A DNA stretch of 64,000 bases from Halobacillus amylolyticus (GTDB lineage Bacteria; Bacillota; Bacilli; Bacillales; Halobacillaceae). Below, piece after piece: positions 59,922-64,000 of this stretch (the first letter of the stretch is position 1; each line of letters starts with the position of its first letter). A model generated the notes under the pieces. That model had not been told where the DNA came from and ran no database searches. It was given only the letters and a program-made list of their open reading frames with translations. The stretch covers positions 248,001 to 312,000 of the forward strand of contig NZ_CP095075.1 in NCBI RefSeq assembly GCF_022921115.1, in the 5' to 3' direction. A program made the translations under genes and the position numbers.

Positions 59922-59957
59922 GTCAAAGTCAGGATCTCCTTGACTTTGACTTTTTTC
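59922..59957 (+). terminator. Strong terminator-like hairpin between dnaK and dnaJ
   Basis: A perfect 10-bp stem (59922-59931 with 59941-59950), extendable outward, followed by TTTTTT. It would set a higher dnaK than dnaJ level. Confidence 0.8.
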
Positions 59958-59985
59958 ACGTATGTCTTGATGGTAAACTATTTGC

Positions 59986-60014
59986 TTGAAACGAAAAGAA
60001 AATGGTAATATAAA
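59986..60014 (+). promoter_or_regulatory. Internal sigma-A promoter of dnaJ
   Basis: TTGAAA (59986-59991), 17 bases, TATAAA (60009-60014), after the dnaK terminator and 36 bases before dnaJ. Confidence 0.6.
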
Positions 60015-60049
60015 TCTTATGTAATAGCGCCTGGGAGAGTGATCGACAA

Positions 60050-61171
60050 GTGAGTAAACGTGATTATTATGAAGTGCTAGGTGTATCCAAGGATGCCTCT
60101 CAACAAGAAATAAAGAAGGCATACCGCAAACTAGCACGTCAATATCATCCAGATGTCAGTGAGGAAGAAAACGCATCTGATAAATTTAAAGAAGCGAAAG
60201 AAGCTTATGAAACATTAAGTGACCAACAGAAGCGTACACAATATGATCAATTTGGTCATGCCGGTCCACAAGGCCAAGGATTTGGCGGCTTCGGCGGCGG
60301 TGAAGATTTCGGAGGCTTCGGAGATATTTTCGATATGTTCTTCGGCGGTGGCGGTCGTCGTGATCCTAATGCTCCACGTAAAGGGGCCGACCTCCAATAT
60401 TCCATGACATTACAATTTGAAGAAGCGATTTTCGGCAAAAGTACCGATGTTGAGATTCCTGTCGAGGAGTCTTGTGACACGTGTGATGGATCTGGTGCTA
60501 AGCCTGGGACGTCCCCTGAAACATGTACACATTGTCAAGGAAGCGGGCAAATTAACCAGGAGCAAAACACCCCGTTTGGCCGTGTTGTCAATCGTAGAGT
60601 ATGCCACCATTGTCAAGGAAGCGGGCAAATCATTAAAGAGAAATGTAATACTTGCGGTGGAGACGGCCGCGTAACGAAGCGAAATAAAATCCACATTGAT
60701 ATCCCCGCGGGTATTGATGAAGGACAACAAATTCGCGTACCCGGAAAAGGGGAAGCCGGTGTAAACGGCGGCCCAGCAGGGGATCTGTTCGTTGTTATTC
60801 GTGTACAGCCGGATGAATTTTTTGAGCGTGAACAGGACCACATCTTTTGTGAAATGCCGCTGACTTTTGCTCAAGCAGCTTTAGGTGACGAAATCGAAGT
60901 ACCTACAGTGCACGGTAAAGTTATGCTTAAAGTGCCGGCTGGGACTCAAACAGGAAAGACATTCCGTTTGAAAGATAAGGGATCACCAAATGTTCACGGC
61001 CGTGGCCACGGAGATCAACACGTGAAAATGCGTGTCATCACACCGAAGAATTTAACAGATCGTCAACGTGAGCTGATTCGAGAGTTCAATGATATTAGCG
61101 GTAATGATGCAACGGAAGAGCAGCATGGGACATTTTTTGAACGTATGAAGCGTGCATTTAAAGGTGAATGA
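60050..61171 (+). CDS. dnaJ: Molecular chaperone DnaJ (Hsp40)
   Basis: DnaJ stimulates the DnaK ATPase and delivers substrates. The J-domain carries HPD near residue 33. A Gly/Phe region (residues 72-105) and a zinc domain with four CxxCxGxG repeats ([32 protein letters not shown]; about 146-210) follow, then the C-terminal substrate domain. The start is GTG behind GGGAGAGTGATCGACAA. A 23-base stretch of the zinc repeats is duplicated exactly at nucleotide level (60530-60552 and 60608-60630). Confidence 0.97.
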   Translation: MSKRDYYEVLGVSKDASQQEIKKAYRKLARQYHPDVSEEENASDKFKEAKEAYETLSDQQKRTQYDQFGHAGPQGQGFGGFGGGEDFGGFGDIFDMFFGGGGRRDPNAPRKGADLQYSMTLQFEEAIFGKSTDVEIPVEESCDTCDGSGAKPGTSPETCTHCQGSGQINQEQNTPFGRVVNRRVCHHCQGSGQIIKEKCNTCGGDGRVTKRNKIHIDIPAGIDEGQQIRVPGKGEAGVNGGPAGDLFVVIRVQPDEFFEREQDHIFCEMPLTFAQAALGDEIEVPTVHGKVMLKVPAGTQTGKTFRLKDKGSPNVHGRGHGDQHVKMRVITPKNLTDRQRELIREFNDISGNDATEEQHGTFFERMKRAFKGE

Positions 61172-61232
61172 TGTTATCAATGAAAGAGTGTCTGGACGTA
61201 TGGATAAATCGGTAGGCTGATGAGTACTACCT

Positions 61233-61260
61233 GTGCCAAAGTTCCTGGCACTCTTTTTTT
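61233..61260 (+). terminator. Terminator after dnaJ
   Basis: GTGCCA (61233-61238) and TGGCAC (61246-61251) with a 7-base loop, followed by TCTTTTTTT. Confidence 0.7.
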
Positions 61261-61291
61261 ACATAATTCTTATGAAAAGTGAGTTGATTAG

Positions 61292-62230
61292 ATGAAGTGG
61301 TCCGAAATTTGTATTCACACAACAAATGAAGCGATTGAACCTGTCTCAAACATCCTGCATGAGTCTGGAGCGAGCGGTGTTGTTATCGAAGACCCACAAG
61401 ATATGATTAAAGAGGTAACAGGACTTGGTGAAGTTTATGAACTTAATCCTGAAGATTATCCTGAAGAAGGAGTTTTCGTAAAGGCTTATTTGCCTGTCAA
61501 TAGTTTTCTATCAGAATCCGTTGATGCCGTGAAGCAGTCTGTTAGTCAGTTGAAAGTGTTTGACATTGACATCGGTCGTAATGAAGTAACTCTTACCGAA
61601 ATCCAGGAGGAAGACTGGGCAACAGCTTGGAAAAAGTATTACAAGCCAGTAAAAGTTTCAGAAAGGATTACAATCATCCCGACGTGGGAAGACTATACAC
61701 CTGTACAAAGTGACGAGTTAATTATTGAAATGGATCCAGGAATGGCATTTGGAACGGGAACCCATCCTACCACGGTATTGAGTCTGCAAGCTTTAGAACG
61801 ATATTTAGCACCAGGGGATGTAGTCTTCGACGTTGGTTCAGGTTCGGGTGTATTGAGTGTTGCCTCTGTGCTGTTAGGCTCCGATCAGGTTCATGCTTTC
61901 GATCTTGATGAGATCGCAGTGAAAAGCACAATGAATAACGCTCAACTGAACCAAGTATCCGATAAGGTAATGTCAGCTAAAAACAACTTGCTGCAAGGTG
62001 TCACAATTGAGTCTGACTTAATTGTTTCAAATATACTAGCTGAAATTATTATTCAATTTGTTGAAGATGCCTATCGCCAACTTAAGCCAAATGGATATTT
62101 TATTACCTCAGGAATTATTGAAGGGAAAAAGGCTCTCGTAAAGAGTCGCCTTGAACAAGCCGGCTTTGAGATTGTTGAAACGAACAAAATGGAAGACTGG
62201 ATCTCAATCATTGCTAGAAAGCCAGAATAA
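61292..62230 (+). CDS. prmA: Ribosomal protein L11 methyltransferase
   Basis: PrmA trimethylates ribosomal protein L11. The 312-residue protein has an N-terminal L11-binding domain, a linker, then the methyltransferase core. The core shows EMDPGMAFGTGTHPTT near 148, motif I VFDVGSGSGVLSVA near 178 and SNILAEIIIQF near 246. The start lies behind GTGAGTTGATTAG spacing that is not ideal. Conserved position after dnaJ. Confidence 0.96.
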   Translation: MKWSEICIHTTNEAIEPVSNILHESGASGVVIEDPQDMIKEVTGLGEVYELNPEDYPEEGVFVKAYLPVNSFLSESVDAVKQSVSQLKVFDIDIGRNEVTLTEIQEEDWATAWKKYYKPVKVSERITIIPTWEDYTPVQSDELIIEMDPGMAFGTGTHPTTVLSLQALERYLAPGDVVFDVGSGSGVLSVASVLLGSDQVHAFDLDEIAVKSTMNNAQLNQVSDKVMSAKNNLLQGVTIESDLIVSNILAEIIIQFVEDAYRQLKPNGYFITSGIIEGKKALVKSRLEQAGFEIVETNKMEDWISIIARKPE

Positions 62231-62241
62231 GGTGAACTGAC

Positions 62242-62988
62242 ATGCAACGATATTTTATTGAACAGGCGAACTGGGAAGAAGACAGGGTTGTTATTAAAGG
62301 TGACGATGTACACCATATAGTGAGAGTGATGAGGATGCAAAAGAATGACTCCCTCATTTGTGTCCATCCTGAGCGTGGGCCTGCCCTTTGTAAGATCATT
62401 GCTGTAGAGCAGGAAGTAATTTGTTCCATAAAAGATTGGCTAGATGAAAATAAAGAACTTCCAGTTGAAGTTACCATTGTTCAAAGCCTCGGAAAAGGTG
62501 ATAAGCTTGAACAAGTGGTTCAAAAAGGCACTGAGCTTGGGGCCCATCGTTTTATTCCCTTTAATGCAGAGCGATCAGTTGCCAAATGGGATGCAAAGAA
62601 AGCGAATAAGAAAATCACACGGCTGCAAAAGATTGCTAAAGAAGCGAGCGAACAATCTGAACGTGCGATGGTCCCGGCTGTCTTTAATGTGATGACGCTA
62701 TCTGAACTGATAGAACAAAGCAGTCTACATGAAGTTAAATTGATTGCTTATGAAAATGAAGCGCGATCAGAGAGATCTCAATCATTAGCTAGTCGTCTAC
62801 GGGAGATTAAGAACGATCAACGGGTGATCATTATTTTTGGTCCGGAGGGCGGTTTCACCTCAGAAGAAGCGGATAAGCTATTTAGTGGTGGATTCTTTCC
62901 TGTACGTTTAGGACCAAGAATTTTGCGTATGGAGACAGCTCCTTTATACTTTTTATCTAGTTTGTCTTACCAACTAGAGGAACAGTAA
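62242..62988 (+). CDS. rsmE: 16S rRNA m3U1498 methyltransferase RsmE
   Basis: A SPOUT-class methyltransferase that modifies U1498 of 16S rRNA. The N-terminal PUA-like domain begins MQRYFIEQ. The knot region shows QSLGKGDKLEQVVQKGTELG near 75, IIIFGPEGGFTSEE near 194 and LGPRILRMETAP near 221. It starts 12 bases after prmA. In B. subtilis the next gene is the tRNA methylthiotransferase mtaB (yqeV), which is absent from this place. Confidence 0.96.
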   Translation: MQRYFIEQANWEEDRVVIKGDDVHHIVRVMRMQKNDSLICVHPERGPALCKIIAVEQEVICSIKDWLDENKELPVEVTIVQSLGKGDKLEQVVQKGTELGAHRFIPFNAERSVAKWDAKKANKKITRLQKIAKEASEQSERAMVPAVFNVMTLSELIEQSSLHEVKLIAYENEARSERSQSLASRLREIKNDQRVIIIFGPEGGFTSEEADKLFSGGFFPVRLGPRILRMETAPLYFLSSLSYQLEEQ

Positions 62989-63117
62989 CACCTATGTCAC
63001 TAGCGTTTTTGAAGTGGCATGTTTCTTATGACAGCCCTTTCATGTCCTCGCCTTTTGGAAAAAGACATGCTATGATACAATAGATGTACGAACAACTTAG
63101 TGAAGGGAAGTGTTTCA

Positions 63118-63789
63118 ATGGAACAAGATCTTGCAAAAATGATTGATCATACACAATTGAAACCAGATACACCAAAAGCAAAGATTACTGAAATCTGTAA
63201 GGAAGCTAAAGAATATGACTTTATGTCTGTTTGCGTTAATCCATATTGGGTAGAGTACTGTTCGGAACTACTTAAAGATACGCATGTAAAAGTATGTACA
63301 GTAATCGGTTTTCCATTGGGTGCGACAACAACAGAAACGAAAATATTTGAAACTCGCCAAGCTATTGAAAATGGGGCGACAGAAGTGGATATGGTTATAA
63401 ATGTTGGTGAGCTGAAATCTGGAAATACGGAAGTTGTCAAAGCAGATATAGAAGCGGTTGTAAGTGAAGCAAAAGGAAAAGCGCTAGTTAAAGTCATTAT
63501 TGAAACTTCACTATTGACAGATGAAGAGAAGGTAGCAGCTTCACAGCTTACTAAGGAAAGCGGTGCTGACTTTGTTAAAACATCGACAGGGTTCTCAGGC
63601 GGGGGTGCAAGCGTTGAGGACGTTAGTTTGATGCGTAAAACAGTTGGTCCTGATCTAGGTGTGAAAGCATCTGGGGGTGTCAGGGATTATGACGGTGCGA
63701 GAGCTGTTATCGAAGCGGGAGCGACTCGTATCGGCGCCAGCGCTGGGATTGCCATTATAAGTGGCGGAAAAGGATCGTCTGATTATTAA
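63118..63789 (+). CDS. deoC: Deoxyribose-phosphate aldolase
   Basis: DeoC splits 2-deoxyribose 5-phosphate to glyceraldehyde 3-phosphate and acetaldehyde. The 223-residue class I aldolase shows [11 protein letters not shown] near 8, the Schiff-base lysine in [12 protein letters not shown] near 125, and the second lysine motifs [16 protein letters not shown] near 155 and VKASGGVRD near 183. The ATG at 63118 follows GAAGGGAAG. It stands alone here, away from the nucleoside-catabolic operon it belongs to in B. subtilis. Confidence 0.96.
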   Translation: MEQDLAKMIDHTQLKPDTPKAKITEICKEAKEYDFMSVCVNPYWVEYCSELLKDTHVKVCTVIGFPLGATTTETKIFETRQAIENGATEVDMVINVGELKSGNTEVVKADIEAVVSEAKGKALVKVIIETSLLTDEEKVAASQLTKESGADFVKTSTGFSGGGASVEDVSLMRKTVGPDLGVKASGGVRDYDGARAVIEAGATRIGASAGIAIISGGKGSSDY

Positions 63790-63840
63790 ATAAGTCAGTC
63801 GCTCGAAAACTGTTCATTGAATCGTATACTTTTTTATGAG

Positions 63841-63876
63841 AAAGGCTGCTTGCAACTTTTGTAAGCAGCCTTTCTT
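63841..63876 (+). terminator. Terminator after deoC
   Basis: AAAGGCTGCTTGC and GTAAGCAGCCTTT form an approximately 12-bp stem, followed by CTTCCTT. Confidence 0.8.
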
Positions 63877-63921
63877 CCTTTAGTTTTTGGCAGAATCTAC
63901 GATGGGAAATGGGGGGATTAT

Positions 63922-64000
63922 GTGGAAAAACAAGATCATATTAAAATGCACAGCTACCCCGGAATGGTAGCTATTGTTGGTGTGAGGAATGCAGAAGGAA
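63922..64000 (+). CDS. 5' end of an unidentified gene, cut by the window edge
   Basis: An open frame from GTG at 63922, behind a GGGGGG run, runs off the window after 26 codons. The visible product (MEKQDHIKMHSYPGMVAIVG and a few more residues) vaguely recalls the start of flavin-reductase-like FMN-binding proteins, where a Y-P-x-x-V-A-x-V strand precedes a short turn. That is a guess. Too little is present for a firm call. Confidence 0.35.
   Translation, partial: MEKQDHIKMHSYPGMVAIVGVRNAEG

Overview
The window is a chromosomal backbone segment of a spore-forming, low-GC Gram-positive bacterium of the Bacillaceae. The gene order closely follows the Bacillus subtilis yrv/yrr and yqe/com/dnaK regions. 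Spore genes (sigK, gpr, spoIIP, rsfA, sda), T-box leaders, CIRCE control and a Mrp-type Na+/H+ antiporter fit a halotolerant or alkalitolerant genus of the Halobacillus/Virgibacillus/Thalassobacillus kind. The genus is an inference from gene order and protein resemblance, not a search result.

Positions 1-6416 hold lapA-like, recJ, apt, relA and dtd (recombination, purine salvage, stringent response, D-aminoacyl-tRNA clearance), facing a secreted amidase gene at 6480-7961. A T-box leader then controls hisS-aspS. It is followed by a 6S RNA gene, convergent rsfA and mgsA/rarA, and a sulfur/tRNA-thiolation block (cymR, cysteine desulfurase, mnmA). A 394-bp non-coding repeat with inverted ends lies at 16913-17306. 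Next come a TPR protein, recD2, a TIM-barrel protein, a tiny zinc-ribbon protein with a sigma-G-like promoter, an AI-2E transporter, and alaS behind its own T-box.

Positions 25640-31906 hold ireB-ruvX-DUF1292, mltG, an O-methyltransferase, udk, greA, yrrS, mtnN and yrhC. The minus strand then carries an uninterrupted sigK and an mnhA-C-D-E-F-G antiporter operon with no mnhB. The sda/yqeG divergent region (38379-38862) contains a 50-residue Sda gene and four DnaA boxes. The ribosome-biogenesis operon yqeG-yqeH-aroE-yhbY-nadD-yqeK-rsfS-yqeM follows, then comER opposite comEA-comEB-comEC, and the tiny yqzM.

Positions 48818-64000 hold a frameshifted holA, rpsT, gpr-spoIIP-yqxA-like, lepA, hemW, the CIRCE-controlled hrcA-grpE-dnaK-dnaJ heat-shock operon, prmA, rsmE, deoC and the first codons of a further gene.

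Most genes are ordinary housekeeping genes. The points that deserve attention are the sda leader (a hairpin between Shine-Dalgarno and start codon, beside DnaA boxes), the antiporter operon lacking subunit B, the hisS T-box with overlapping Asp/His specifier codons, forespore-type promoters in front of rsfA and a 58-residue zinc-ribbon gene, the inverted-repeat element, and two single-base homopolymer frameshifts (holA, yqxA-like) that look like sequence errors. No tRNA, rRNA, CRISPR array, prophage or insertion sequence with a transposase was seen.
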